Positions 34,302 through 46,823 of a stretch of DNA of 64,000 nucleotides are shown here, one piece after another (within the stretch, counting starts at the first letter, position 1; every line of letters begins with the position of its first letter). Both the position numbers and the translations under genes were made by a program. The notes beneath the pieces were generated by a model. The model was given only the letters and a program-made list of their open reading frames with translations. It had not been told where the DNA came from and searched no databases. The stretch covers positions 1 to 64,000 of the forward strand of contig QNQO01002055.1 in NCBI GenBank assembly GCA_003290165.1. The letters run 5' to 3'. The DNA is from Berberis thunbergii. Its lineage: Eukaryota; Streptophyta; Magnoliopsida; Ranunculales; Berberidaceae.

Positions 34302-35525
34302 GATTAGAGTCTGGAGAACTCCTGTGTGAGGGAAGATCAGCTGGTTTGAGTTTCTCTGTTTTGAAAGGTAGAGATGGAAATTATGACTTGTTAGAGTAGT
34401 CAGTAATGGTGGTGGGGTAGTTGAATAATTGTGCAAGAGTTATGGATTTCTTAAGTTTTAAAATCAAGGACTTGTATCATGATTTTTATCCCTCTAAACT
34501 CTGCTTGTTTGCTTGCATTATGAAGTGTCATGGATTATATTGCTTTATTCCCAGTTGTACAACTTTTACTAACAAATCGTCTCCTGAGGGTTTTTCAGAG
34601 TGTTAAATAAGTAATCACTGTTAATATTTTGTTTCATTAAGAATCGAAAGTACCATGTCACATGAACCACGACTGCATGTACTGCCTCTCATTACACAAT
34701 GTTATATCACACAATGAACGTGTAAAACAACAGCTCAGGTTCTAATTTTCTTATTGATTCAAACAACGGTTCAGGTTCTGATTTTCTTATTGATTCAGAT
34801 TGTTGTAGCGATTGCCATCCGATGGACTTGTAAAGATACAATACGTGACAACCTATGCTCGCTTGTAATCACCATCAATTTTGGATTCTACACAACCTTG
34901 TCAATTTAAGAAATCCAAATCATTCACCTAGTCAATTTCGGATTTAAATCCAAGATGGTCTACACAGCTTGTCAATTTTAAGAAGTCCAAATCGTTTACA
35001 CAAGGCAGACTCGGAATCGAAACCCCTCAGAGTGTGCCACAAGTGAGTACCCAAAGGGGTATGTCGTGTCCTGTAAAGTTTTGAACTCTCTAATAAGAAC
35101 AAGTGAGCTAGATTTCGTAATCCTTGATGCTTGAGTCACTCAAAGAGGGACTCTTCGGATCACTGCCACTGGTCCAGCTCAGCATTGTCTACCTCAGTTG
35201 GTGTATTTCTTTTTTTTCTTTTTTATGAAGAACAGAAAAACAGAAGGCAAATAAATAATTAAAGTGCAGGGATCATAAGGGAAACACAGAGATGCTAATG
35301 CTAAAATTTTAATAACTTTCACATCAGAACTCTTGAATGCATCAAAATAAATGAATGAAGGAATTCTGAAATGGATAAGGCAAAATAATGAAAGTCTAGT
35401 CAACCATGTTTACTAGCATTTTTTGCCTTTTTTTTTTTAATGTTTTTATCATGAAAAAATAGGCGCCCATAAGGTCTTGGAGCCATGTTGTAGGCTGCCT
35501 AATTTCATTCACTGCATTAAAAAAA
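34302..35525. other. Intergenic, no gene seen
   Basis: It holds the gene F 3' flank (up to about 34430, duplicated at 14776) and a short direct repeat (CAGGTTCTRATTTTCTTATT, twice at 34735-34795). The rest is AT-rich sequence without a recognisable frame. Confidence 0.6.
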
Positions 35526-36621
35526 GGGTTTTTTCGAGTTCGGCGCTGGATAGTTTATGTCTATTTGAGTCTAACACTCATTTTGAAAATTAATTGAATC
35601 TAACCCCCAAACTCATGTTGATTGTTCTGGTTAATATCAATCAACGTTGACTTCACTTAAGTGGTTCAATTCCCTTAAAATTCACAAATACCCTTAACAT
35701 ATGAACAACACATGCAAGACACGTGCTAAGCCTAAAAATTCATCCAAGGGTCAAACATTATTTCACAAATGAGATCCAACAATTTGCCTTCACCTTCTTC
35801 ACCCTCATCAAACCTACCCAATACCTATATCACCATCATCATATCATAAACTCCCAGCAACACCTTTAGCTAGAAACAGAGGAAGGATCAAGCTAACTAT
35901 CATGATTTGGTCTATAATGCACATAACATATCAACACCATTGGATTTCTGCAAAATTCACATCAAATCATCAATTAAATGCAACTCGGACAATCTAGAAT
36001 TGGGTGTGATATTCATTTGAATATGTGATGCATATTGTGGATAGTGGAAAGTTTGGATAGATTCGTAGTTAAACAAAATAAACAAAATTTGTGTACAGGG
36101 TTCTTCACAAACCTCCCTCTGTCTTGTAAGTGCTTATTCACAAGAGTGTTTTTACCTTCACCCGACCAAGGTTTACATCAAAGTAGCTTTGCATCTTCAG
36201 CAACTACCTCTTCAACTCCTTCCTTCATCAAATACTGAACAAAAGTAACCATGTGTTCAAAGAAAGATCGCCATTTTGATTGTTTCAAATAGTGAGGATT
36301 ACTTGTTGGGCAGTTGAAAAAAAAAGAAGGTATTAGGTAGGTTTGATGAGGATGAAAGAGACACGGGCAAATTGTGGGATCTCCTTTTGATATGTGGAAT
36401 AATCTTTGGCCCTTGGATCAGTGTTTACATTTCGCATGTGCTTCCATGTCAAGGGCATTTGTGAATTTTAACAGAATTGAACCAGTCAAGTAAGTCAATG
36501 ACGTCACTGGTATTGACCAGGATTGTCAACATGAGTGTGGGGGTTAGACTCAATTAGGCTTCAAAATGAGTACTAGAATCAAATAGACATAAACTATCGA
36601 GTACTACACTAAAAAAAATCC
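35526..36621. mobile_element. Foldback element with about 300-bp inverted repeats (Mutator-like or MITE)
   Basis: The left arm (35526 to about 35830) is imperfectly inverted in the right arm (about 36320-36621). Examples are GATAGTTTATGTCTATTTGA against its complement near 36590, and CCTCATCAAACCTACC against GGTAGGTTTGATGAGG. The ends are GGGTTTTTTCGAG and, on the other strand, GGATTTTTTTTAG, as in some MULE termini. Flanks are A-rich, so no duplication can be called. The centre (about 35830-36320) has no recognised gene. Confidence 0.75.
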
Positions 36622-37319
36622 AAAAAATTTTAAAATAAAAACAACAATACAACGAAATAAGGAAGCTTGGCTGAATGAGCAATTTCAGAAGAAAGTCCCC
36701 AGGAATCATTATAGGGCACAAAGCCACCCAGGCTACTCCCGCCTACATTTGTGGTGCAACCGGTAATTCATTGCAGGACTCTAACTAAAAGTTTCAATTA
36801 AGTCCAGCAAACAAGCAATTAAAGAGCACAACCTCATCCACAGATTCTTCGATGTAAGTTAGTTCAATCTAACTGATTGGAAATATACTTTGGGAAGAAA
36901 GTCCAGGAGTCAAGTGTACTTAGGTTTCCCAGCTGAAATTATCTATCTGACAAGCTCAATATAAGGCGTTCACTGAAAATCACAGATTCACACATTGCTA
37001 TAACTAAAAGTTTGTACAACTATTAGTTGACAGTTGAAACGTTTAATACAAAAAAAATAAAAATAAAAAATCGTGGACAAGAAAGGCAGGGTATAAATCC
37101 AATGCTAGAATATGTTCAAAAAGCATCGCAATACGCCAGTTCAAGGGGAAACAAAGCTCAAAAGTTACAAGTACACCCACATATCCAACTCTAGTCTCCG
37201 GAAACTTGTCATATTCACTGCCAATAGGTCCATTAAGGGTATTTGAAAGCATAGATGTAAGTCAATACTCACGAAACCATACTTGTGTGCAGGAAAAAAT
37301 TTAAAAAGAAATATACTGC
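36622..37319. other. Intergenic, no gene seen
   Basis: This is unique-looking AT-rich sequence with only short, unconvincing open frames. Confidence 0.5.
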
Positions 37320-38290
37320 TTATCATCATCATCATCATCATCAAAGCCCATTCCCGATATTTTTAAGGTCGACTACACAGATTTTAATTTTCCAAGTAAT
37401 GCAGTATTCCCATATATCCTCGCCTAATCCAAGCTCAATGATGTCTTCCTTAAATGCTTTCATCCAAGTTTTCAATTGTCGCCCCTTCCGTCTACACCCT
37501 TCAATCCTTCATTAACTTGTCAATGTAGACATTTTCTAATTTGCGCCTTGCTTGGTCTCCTCCGCATGTGACCAAACCACGTTAAATCACTTAAATATCT
37601 TTTAATTCTTTCATTCTTAATTTTATCCTTACGAATTTTACCACACATCCATCTTAAAATGCGCATTTTTGCTACCGTCATCTTATGCGTAAGTTCTCCC
37701 ATAGTAGTCTAACATTCTAAACCATATAGCATGGCCGGTGAACAATTGTTTTATAGCATTTCCCTTTTAACCTTGCAAACATCATTCTATTACACAATAC
37801 TCCTAACGTCATTCTCCATTTTATCCAACCAGTTTTAATCTTATGGTCTACATCTTCTCCAATAGCCTCATTCTTTTGAATTATAGATCCTAAATACTAG
37901 CGTCACACTCAGGAACCTCCACGCCTTATATCTCAATTGCATTACTCCTCCCTCGTGATTCACAACCAAAGTTGCACACTAGATATTATGTTTTCGAACA
38001 ACTAATTTTAAAACCCTTACTCTCTAAATCCTCCTGCCACCTATCTAATTTCCGACCTAACTAACAATTAAGACAATATAATTTGCGAATAACATGCCCC
38101 AAGGTACATCTTGCAGATGAATCGTCAACTCATCCATGACCAAAGCAAAGAGGTATGGACTTAAGGCCGACCCTTAATGTAGTCCTACTGACACTTGAAA
38201 TTCACTGGACATCCCACCTATTGAGCTAACAGTAGTTCCTGCCCATTCATACATATTTTTAATGATGTTGACATAACATTAAGACACTTT
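37320..38290 (-). mobile_element. 5'-truncated, decayed RTE-type LINE
   Basis: On the minus strand, broken frames match the 3' part of an RTE-clade LINE reverse transcriptase. In order they are a region like GLHQGSALSP with stops, then KRMRLLEKM, GIKWRMTLGVLCNR and LKGKCYKTIVH. The conserved tail is MRILRWMCGKIRKDKI, then WFGHMRRRP. The 3' end is a (GAT)n tail (ATC repeats at 37323-37342 on the plus strand), as RTE elements carry. Many stops and frameshifts show old age. The 5' break is at about 38290. Confidence 0.85.
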
Positions 38291-41200
38291 CCTTAAGAAA
38301 AATATTGTTTATACAAACTGAAAATCCGACCAGACAAATAAGTGTATTAGCATTATCCATGGATAGTTTTGTATTACAATGCAATGAAAGAGCGGATCCC
38401 AAATGGGTTGACCAAGAGTAGGTGTGTTAATCTACCGAGTTTTATCCAAAATTCGACTCGATCCGATCCAAGAATATCGAATTTGAATTTTTTGGAATTA
38501 CAACATATTCGGATGAAAGAATTGAATCTGGATTGCTTATTGAATCGAATTCAGATTCTATCCAATAAGAATTCAAAATATATATATATAGTTACAATTG
38601 GCTTGAAAATTTACTAGTCATCAGTATTAATATTAAAGATGAAGGTTTTTTTGCCATTTTTGAACCTAATATAAACAAATCCTAAAATATATCATATGTT
38701 TATTTGATATTATTATATATCATACGTTTATTTGATTTTAATTCAATTTTTATTAAAAATTATATTTTTAGAGATTTCAGATCGGATTGTATTCGGGTTG
38801 GCACAACTTACCAGATTCGGATTTGTACTATTAAATAAAATTTCAAACAATATATATCCTTATCGGATTCGGATCTGAGAGTAGGAAAGATCGAAAACCA
38901 ATCTCAATCTCAGGACATCTTTATGGATAATAGTGGAAAAAGCAATTTAGCTACTTATAGTGTGGATGGGCATCATTTTGCAAACACCTCACTGAATTAC
39001 AAGAACATCACTAGTTCCCCCCCCCCCCCCCCCCAAAAAAAAAAAACCACACCACCACAACCACTTGCTATTCTAGTTTTTAAAAAAATTCATACTTATC
39101 CAATAAGTGTAAGTCACTCCTGTCATATTTATCCAATAAGTGTGAGTCACTCCAATTTGTTTCTTTTTTTGGAGATTGAAGCTCTAACATCCCTACTCAC
39201 TCACCACTATCACAAAACCAGGTATGATGACTCACGTTCATAGGTTTACCTTCTCCCAACGTGAATGATAATAACTGCCCTTGGTTCACGATGGAAAAAA
39301 GTATCTCAGAGCCTCCATCATTTCTACCTGGGCATACCAGCACATCTACATTGTTAATACACGACTAGTTCTCCAGCATAAGCTCAAAACACAACTAGTT
39401 GCTGTGCTGACTTACTGAAGACGGAACATCCACACCATATCTACATTGTCAATACACGACTAGTTATCCAGCACAAGCTCAAAACACAACTAGTTCCTGG
39501 ACTAACTTACTGAATATGGAACATCCATGCCATATCTGTTGGGTGTCCCATGACGGGTACTAATTTAGAATAACACTAACAACAAATAGAACTCCTATGA
39601 AAATAAATAAAACAAGGGAAAATGAACAAAATAGATATCTCTCTCGCGTGAAGTCTTCATTGGCTGTGAGTTTGAGAAAGGAAAAAAAAAAATTGACATC
39701 TTCGTTTGACGATGGCTTAGAAAAGAATATTGTTATTTTAAAAGAATGAAGCCCGATATCTTGATATTCATTGGGAGTTCCAAAGCGGTGATTGTGAAGT
39801 TCCAACCTCATCATCAAGATCTTTTGTTTCATACAAACCCAAAAGGACATTTTTGCATGGTTCTTCAACCCTATGCAGTAACAACTAACAAAAAACACTT
39901 TTACTTTTCTTTTTTGTTGATTGTATTACTTGTATCAGTAAATACCGTGTTTAAAACCAAGAGATTATTGTTTCAATGAAACCCTATTTGATTAGGGACA
40001 TTGTAGACTGGAACCCTATTTGATTAGGGAAGTGTGTAAACCTGAGTGCTGTAGATGTTCTTGGAAGGTCACTAGGAGTGGAATATCAAGCCGGGAATCT
40101 CAAGAAGAGACATCAAGAACATGGGGAAATTACCCAAGAGGTGGCACTATATTCATTGTTGCTAGAGTTGAATAGAGAAATGAGATGGCATTTACACAGT
40201 AGTGGAAGTTTGGCTAGACAACATTCCAGGGTTTTTCCTCTTTCCTCTGCATTAGAGAAGTTCTTTTTTGCCATTTACGCATTAGCTGGGAGAAGTTTGA
40301 TGTACGGAAGGTAAGACATTGCACATGCAGCTGGTTGTTAACAAAAATCTTGTCAATTTTGACAAACATTGTTGGGCTGAAACGAAATGGATGGTTTAAT
40401 CTCTTCCAGGTTCTTTTTAAGGTAAACCTATTCTTTGGAGGAAGAGGAGAACTCTAGAGCCTTGTCCAGCCAAACAAACTTTTGTATTGAATAATGCAGT
40501 CTACAACTTCTCTAAACAAATAGAGATTTAACCAATCTAGAAGAGAGCAACGGCATCCAAAAATTTTACATCGTGCAATTTTGAGTATGTGAAAACATAA
40601 TATAAAATCACACGACAATGAAACTATGCACCCCCAGGGGATTAACAGTAGTTTAGGTAGGTAATTTATAATCAACAAATATGAAAATAGTTGTAAGTTC
40701 ACCAACTAGGATTGAACAATCCTAGAAAAAATGACTTTTGGAGGATTGTAAACCAAATATTAGGATGATGTGTCCGAAATTCCACAATCACCACTTGAGA
40801 TCCCTCACAAATCTCAAGACATCAAATTTTATCTTCTCCAAGGGGCACACCTCCTCCAAGCCTTGGTCAAGGATTGCTCAAACTCCCAGTTCCTTTCACA
40901 AACTTATGGCCGAAAAAGCACAAGATATCCTTTTTCTTTTCCCTTTTCTATTTAATCAAAAAACCCTTCACATGTTGGGCTACTCTAAATTAGTCCCCTA
41001 CATGTGAGAGACCCCCAACATTAACAATGACATGTGGAGTTCATTTGGTTCGTGAAAACTAATTTTTTGACAAATTTCTTCCTACAAAATATTTGCAGTC
41101 AGCTTTTAAGAGAGGTCGGCGGTGACTCACGTCAAGTTACACCAAAATATCCAAAAACTACGACGTGGGACTTGAGGCAAGTTGCACTTAGTGATAAGTG

Positions 41201-42116
41201 ATCTCATGAGCTCTTTGCAACCGCACACATACATCCTAAACGGTAGACCCAACCAGTGTAGTCAAGGCGACCGCCTAGACGCGCCTCAAGGCGTTTTTAT
41301 AAAATTCAGCTTCAAAGTGAGCCAATGCAATGCAGTGAAATGAGGTATCTGCCTCAGACCACCTCAACCGATCACCTAAAATATTTTCTAATCATCACAT
41401 TCTTGTCGGTCTGTCGGAAAATGATGCCAACCCACCCTCTACGTGAAAAGGAATAGGAATAGGAGCAGGAAGGGAAAAGGATCCAAGATACATTATACTG
41501 TAAACTCCAATATGGCATTAAGATGAAATGTTATATTGTCGGGTCACACGTATACCTGAACGCAATTATAACATGTTTCAATTTAATGGATGTGAAAAAT
41601 AAGCAGACCTCCTTTGGATAGAAATATTTTAAAACCTAAAATATCTTATATATACACACTCATTTCCATTACTATCACTGTGAATGAAATTGAACATGTT
41701 TTCCTGTGACCCTTTAACCTAAACGAAAATGTTCTACATCACACTAATAACTACTAAGCATCCTTGCCAAAACTCTCCCACTCAATCATTCAAACCAAGA
41801 ACAAGTTCATAAAAACATCAACTAACTAAAATGCCTCAATGTTCATAATTTAAAAAAAAAAAAAAAATTTAAATCGCAAAATGTAGCTAATTACAATCCG
41901 TAATACGGTCAAAACAGATGGCTGCAACTATAGCTATAACATGATCCATAACTAATCAAAACAGATGAAGACAGAAAAATATAGCTAATATACGATCCAT
42001 AACTATTGCAGATATAGCTAATACGATCCATTAACACTAATTAAACCATATTAAAACCAATCCAAAACGACAAGATAGCTAAATCAAGAACAGAAACCCT
42101 AAAAAATACCGAAAGA
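38291..42116. other. Long intergenic stretch without a convincing gene
   Basis: It includes an AT-rich block (38400-38900) repeating GATCCGA/TCGGATT phrases on both strands, probably a decayed inverted-repeat element. There is a C16-A11 homopolymer junction at about 39016-39047 and a tandem duplication at 39348-39540. A doubled phrase, ACCCTATTTGATTAGGGA, occurs at 39980-40030. I recognise no protein; the frames of up to about 110 codons have no domain I can name. Confidence 0.55.
39348..39540 (+). repeat. Tandem duplication of about 100 bp
   Basis: Two adjacent units share CTACATTGT, AATACACGACTAGTT, CTCAAAACACAACTAGTT and GGAACATCCA. They differ at roughly one base in ten. Confidence 0.8.
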
Positions 42117-42671
42117 TCAAGAAGACTCAGGTTCAGCAGAAGAGATATCCTCACTCACAGACGCAGCAGCAGCAGGAGCATTCGCCGATGCCGCTTTCGC
42201 CTTCACCGCATCAAGCATTCTCTTGCTAATCTCCTTCGAGTAGATCTGAAGAATCTCGATTCCATCAAGATCACCAGTCGTCGTCGCCGCCGCCGCCGTA
42301 GCAGTGGTGGCGGTGTCGGGAGGAGTGGAGGAGGCGGAGGCGAAGGCCTCGTCCTCGATTGCGCGAGCGACGGAGGACGCCTCGTCTTGCGACATCGATC
42401 CGTACCGCTTGGAGAGGATCGATGGAGACGAGAGGGTTTTGATGAGGTTGTTGATGACCGCGTCGCGTGTTCGCTGCGTTGGTGGCCAGATGCTCAAAGA
42501 GATGTTCATCTTCTCGAATTTCTTGTCGATCTCTTGTTGGCGTTGTTGCTTCTGTTGATGCTCTTCTTCTTCGTCGTTATCGTGAAGGTCTTCGGATTTC
42601 AACATTTTGTGTTCTTCTTGTTGTTGTTGGTCGCCTACTGAAGCAATTACACCTTCGTTATCGCTGCTCAT
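42117..42671 (-). CDS. MAF1: WPP-domain protein (MFP1 attachment factor 1-like)
   Basis: This is a single-exon minus-strand frame of 184 residues. Residues 1-50 are acidic and Gln-rich. The WPP domain spans about 57-158: SIWPPTQRTRDAVINN, LSSPSILSKRYGS, DEASSVARAIEDEAF, then, after an Ala/Thr-rich insert (111-134), DGIEILQIYSKEISKRML. The tail is Ala/Ser-rich. WPP proteins are plant nuclear-envelope and Golgi-associated factors that bind coiled-coil partners such as MFP1 and share the domain that targets plant RanGAP. The length is close to Arabidopsis WPP2. The start ATG is the first in frame and the gene looks intact. The neighbours are unrelated. Confidence 0.92.
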   Translation of the reverse strand: MSSDNEGVIASVGDQQQQEEHKMLKSEDLHDNDEEEEHQQKQQRQQEIDKKFEKMNISLSIWPPTQRTRDAVINNLIKTLSSPSILSKRYGSMSQDEASSVARAIEDEAFASASSTPPDTATTATAAAATTTGDLDGIEILQIYSKEISKRMLDAVKAKAASANAPAAAASVSEDISSAEPESS

Positions 42672-42901
42672 CGTCTCGCTTTTCTCAAATGATTTTGTTT
42701 TGCAGAGTAATGAAATAAAATAATGGGTTTGAAAGCTATCAGTTAAGAATATTTAATTTTGGAAAATGTATTATAGTCCCACATCGTTCGTTGAGGCTTC
42801 GACGGGCAGTTGAGTTAATGGGCCAAAATCCTAAATTAAACTTGGACTTTATTGGGCCCTAACAGCATCCGGAGTAAATTCATTAAAAACTCAAAATGTT
42901 A

Positions 42902-43329
42902 GGGCTGAAAACCGAATCGACTTGGGTCGGTTTTAAAATTTTCAAATCAAAATCGAACCGACAATAAATAAAATCGATTCAAAACCGAATCGACTCTAAT
43001 TTATGCAAACTGTCACCAAACCGACCTGACTAAAATCGAACAAAAACCAAAATAAAACCGAACCGACCGACCGACTATTTTAAACATTTTTTTTAAAATT
43101 AAACCTCCAGTGGGGAGGGGAAACTATGGGATGTCAAACCTTTATTATTGAGAAAAATATATATTATTTATTATATATATTCGATCGGTTCGGTTTGGTC
43201 AGTTAAAATCACATAGAAATCGAAAATCGAACCGACCACTTCGATTTTGAATTTTTTAAAACCAAAACCGATCCGAACCGAATTTAAATAGGTCGGTTTA
43301 ATCGATTTGATCGGTTTTTTGTTCAGCCC
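42902..43329. mobile_element. Short inverted-repeat element (MITE-like)
   Basis: The ends are GGGCTGAA (42902) and TTCAGCCC (43329). Both arms repeat TCGGTT and AACCGA motifs in opposite orientation around an AT-rich centre. No clear target duplication is readable. It is non-coding. Confidence 0.6.
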
Positions 43330-43649
43330 AACATGATAACTATTAGGCAACGACTACCTCGCACCACCACATCCTCTTTCTCATACCATTATTTTTTTTT
43401 TATTTTTTTTTTACTTTCTCACACTACTTATATAAACAAAAATTCTCTATTTTTTTCCTTCACCATTCAAATCTACAATGGTTCCTCCCTCCCTTTCCCA
43501 TTCCAAATCTCTCTCCCACACTCAAATTTTTGCAAATCTCCTCTCTCTCCCTCGAAAACTTTCAAAATCCCTTTAAAGTTGAAACCCTTAACCCAAATTC
43601 AATAAATATACATAACTTAATATAAGAGACAAATCCAAACTCAAATTCA

Positions 43650-43960
43650 TTGAAATACGAAAGTTGTAATACTCTGAGTTATCTAATAAACACAACTTGA
43701 ATCACTTGAAAATGTTTTTAAATGAGCAAGTTATGATCATTTTACTAAAGTCGCGCAAATATGTCCGAAAAATAAAAACGGGATAGTGTTCATGACTTTT
43801 GGCCAATTTATGTGCTCAATCGAGACTAATTCTCAAATTGATCAAACACAAAAGTTGTAGTACTCTCACTTATCTAATAAACACAACTTTAATCACTTGA
43901 AAATATTTTGAATTAACCAAGTTATGATCGTTTTAGTAAAATTGCGCAAAAAAAAAGATA
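43650..43960 (+). repeat. Imperfect direct repeat, spacing about 195 bp
   Basis: Two segments (about 43650-43760 and 43845-43955) share AAAGTTGTARTACTCT, TATCTAATAAACACAACTT, AATCACTTGAAAAT and AAGTTATGATCRTTTTA. It may be part of an unclassified transposon. The surrounding 43330-44285 holds no gene. Confidence 0.65.
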
Positions 43961-44285
43961 ATAATAATAAATAAATAAATTTGTTCGCAGAGTGGTATCC
44001 TTGATGATGGTTAGTTGGGTTAATAAAGTTACATATTTTGGAATTTCTGTTGTTGGTTGGGTTAATAAATTTACATACTTTGGAATTTTCATTGCCTTAC
44101 TAAATGCTCTACGCGCTAAGATTATGTTAAAGTTAAATACTCGTTAACAATGTTTTAAAGCTTTTAGTTGGCATGTTAGATGATGTTGTGGGCTAGTGTG
44201 GCTTCCAAACATGTCGTTTTGAGTTGTTTCATTTCAGAGCACTTAACCAAACATTTGACATGAATTGACCAACACTACCGGAAGC

Positions 44286-45551
44286 CAGGGCCGGATCTCT
44301 TAAGGGGCGAGGGGGGCAAAGTTACCCCCCCCCCCCCCCCTCAATTTTTAAAATTTTTAATAAATATTTAACATTACAAAAAGTCAATTGTATAATGCTT
44401 AATGCAATATGATTATTATTCATTCAACTATTTTCATATGTTTTTATTGGTCAGTGGTTAGAAGTTTATAATTTTTAGCGATTGTTCCAAGTTCGATACT
44501 CTTTACTCACCTAATTTTTTTTTTTTCAATACAATTTTATTAATAATTGCAAACATAAAAAAAAAAATCGTTTAATTTAATAAAAAATTATTTTCGGTTC
44601 TCTTGGAGCGTATACTTTTTTTTTTCAATGCAATTTTATTAATAATTGCAAACATAAAAAGTTGTTTGGTTTAATGAAAACTTATTTTCGGTCCTCTTTG
44701 CGTCTATGGTTTTTTTATGGCTATTGACAATTATTATTTCTGTCATTATGACATACCCCTGTGTATTTGTTTTTAATGCAAATTTATACGTAATTAAACA
44801 TGCATTCAAAAATGGAATGTTTGCTCACAAGTGGTATAAAACTTCAAAAAAAAATTGAAATTAATATCTAAATTATTAACTATATAAATCAATGAAAATA
44901 TATATCATTAGCCAACTCATACAAAATTTGAGGCTCGCATAAAGTATTGTTTTATATGAAATTGTATTAAGATCTTATTATTTTTGCAAATTTCATATTT
45001 TTTAAGCTTCAACTAGATATTTATCTTAATTATTTTGTGATTTTATTTATATATTCTAGTTATTAGGCTCGTTTGCCCTTGCTAATATTATCGATATTGT
45101 GATCTTATATTGGCTTAAAATTGGATTACACTTTTTTCAATTTGGTATATGTAATGTATTTTTTATAGTTGTATTTTTTTATTAGCTATTAGCTCAAGTT
45201 TGAAAAAAAAAATTGCTTCGCCCTTAATAACTACTATTATCAACTAGTAATTGTGAAAATTTCTAGAGAGTCAGACCCCTAGCGTCAGGGGAGGCTCTCC
45301 ACTAATAGAGGATTCTCCAAATCAAACTCCATGGAGTGGTGTTATTCAATGCTTGTTATTTGTTAATGAAGGATTGTTTTCAATAACTCAAGATCTAGAT
45401 CTCCTCAAGATATTCTCAAGATCTCTTAGACCTCCTTTCTATTTTCTAAAAACGTGTCAGAGAGCCTCCTCTGGCACGCCTGACTCTCTAGACGCGCTCA
45501 ATGATTATTTGTCATTTCACCCCCTTAACTAAAATACTGGGTCTGCCACTG
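44286..45551. mobile_element. hAT-like non-autonomous element
   Basis: The ends read CAGGGCCGGATC and, inverted, CAGTGGCAGACC. The flanking octamers CCGGAAGC (44278-44285) and CAGGAAGC (45552-45559) agree at seven of eight positions. Inside is a direct repeat of about 110 bp (TTTATTAATAATTGCAAACA at about 44530 and 44633), along with a C-run at 44325-44340. No transposase is seen and no host gene fragment is recognised. Confidence 0.75.
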
Positions 45552-45724
45552 CAGGAAGCTAACTTTAAGTTACGATTTTTCTAAATGGCGAGGGAACCAA
45601 ACATTTGACATGAACTAACCAACATTTCAGAGCGTTTTTCTACCGGAAGCTGACCAACCGCCGGTTTCCTCGCTGCCTAGAAGGGCTCCTTTAAGTTAAC
45701 AGTTGTGTTCAGATTGGGGAATTA

Positions 45725-45850
45725 TAATTGGCGAGGAAACGGGAGAGGGAGGGGGTGGAACCCTCCATCCCCCTCGAGAATCGCGAGTGCACACATCTCG
45801 AGAGGGATGGAGGTTCCACCCCCTTCCCTCGCCCGTTTCGTCGCCAATTA
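45725..45850. repeat. Hairpin-forming inverted repeat, about 54-bp stem
   Basis: The left arm (45725-45778, from TAATTGGCGAGGAAACGGG to CTCGAG) is matched by its near-perfect complement (45797-45850). The loop is only 18 bases. Arms are G+C-rich, unlike the AT-rich surroundings. A transcript would fold into a long double strand. Confidence 0.9.
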
Positions 45851-45922
45851 GACAAGCCCGTTCGGATTATCATCGCGATCACTTTGACCTTATGCCATTG
45901 TTTTGTGTCAGGTTATGTCAAA

Positions 45923-46823
45923 CATGGGCGGATCCACTGCTTGGATTAGGTTTTGTAAAAATTTATTAAAGTAGTTAAAATTTCACTATTGCCCCCATTT
46001 GAAAATTTATATTGCCCCCCTTTAAATTTCATATTGCTTCCTCTTTATAAAAAAACATCATAGATCCCAAATCGCAAGAGAAACCGAGCATCTTGTGTTT
46101 GCGTCTTCGCTTGCATCTTGTGATATCTTCTTCAGTTCTTCTTCATATCCGTCTGAAATAGGTGAGTTTGTTTGATGTTCTTATTTTTTCATTTCCGACT
46201 TGTTGATTTTATGCCCTAGTCTTGCAATAAAACTTTTGATGAATTTCTGAAACATAAATTCTTGAATTTAATATAGTTTTTCATGTCAACCGATTCAGAG
46301 ATTCTCCATCTAATATTACAACTAACAAAAAAAGAAGAAATAGTGGCAAACCTACCTGTCCAATGAATGTTGTGTCAATCAAAAAAGAAATTGGATCAGC
46401 TGCTAAAGCCATTGCAGCAGGCAGTACAATATGAAATATCTCCAAGCCAATCTCATCCTTATTGAAAATAATCTCACAATAAGCCTTAATGGTATTTCTA
46501 TAAAAGAAAAAAAAATGTTCTACATAAAATGTTACTAAATAAATCTCACACTCAAAGACAAACACACCCATACACATTTCACACTACACACATAGTGACA
46601 TACATAGCCTATTTGCAATGTACATAAAAATTGAAATTTTTATGTTGTATATCTCCATCGTTAAACATAACCCAGAAAAATAAGACAAACTTTGATGCCT
46701 TTACTAATTTATTGGAAACTTCTTATACAAATGACATTTTTTATGTTGTATACCGAGGAAATTTCTTGAAAATGTTACATATTTTTTTGCCCCCCTTTGT
46801 CTGCAATCCTGGATCCGCCCCTG
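45923..46823. mobile_element. hAT element carrying a MATE transporter exon
   Basis: Terminal inverted repeats are CATGGGCGGATCCA and TGGATCCGCCCCTG. The 8-bp duplication ATGTCAAA is perfect (45915-45922 and 46824-46831). Subterminal GCCCCCC runs mark both ends. The element is 901 bp without transposase. A host gene exon lies inside on the minus strand. Confidence 0.92.
46356..46467 (-). pseudogene. Captured MATE efflux transporter exon
   Basis: The minus strand reads NKDEIGLEIFHIVLPAAMA, then LAADPISFLIDTTFIGQ. This is the first transmembrane region of plant MATE carriers of the FRD3/DTX42-43 type (citrate and toxin exporters of the plasma membrane). A splice donor, GTAGGT, follows at 46355, exactly where an exon end is expected. 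Intron sequence is therefore included, and the capture was of genomic DNA. About 37 codons remain, with no function expected. Confidence 0.85.

Noticed and set aside
40078..40314. 78-codon frame starting MEYQAGNLKK
   Set aside because: No homologue or domain is recognised, there are no splice partners, and it lies in otherwise repetitive intergenic DNA.
42304..42718. Plus-strand frames across the WPP gene
   Set aside because: They are antisense shadows. The minus strand carries the full WPP domain.
43333..43605. 90-codon frame rich in Phe and Ser
   Set aside because: It is low-complexity CT-rich DNA without homologue or intron structure.
45703..45969. 88-codon and 73-codon plus-strand frames
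   Set aside because: They arise from the G+C-rich hairpin at 45725-45850, and no protein family fits.
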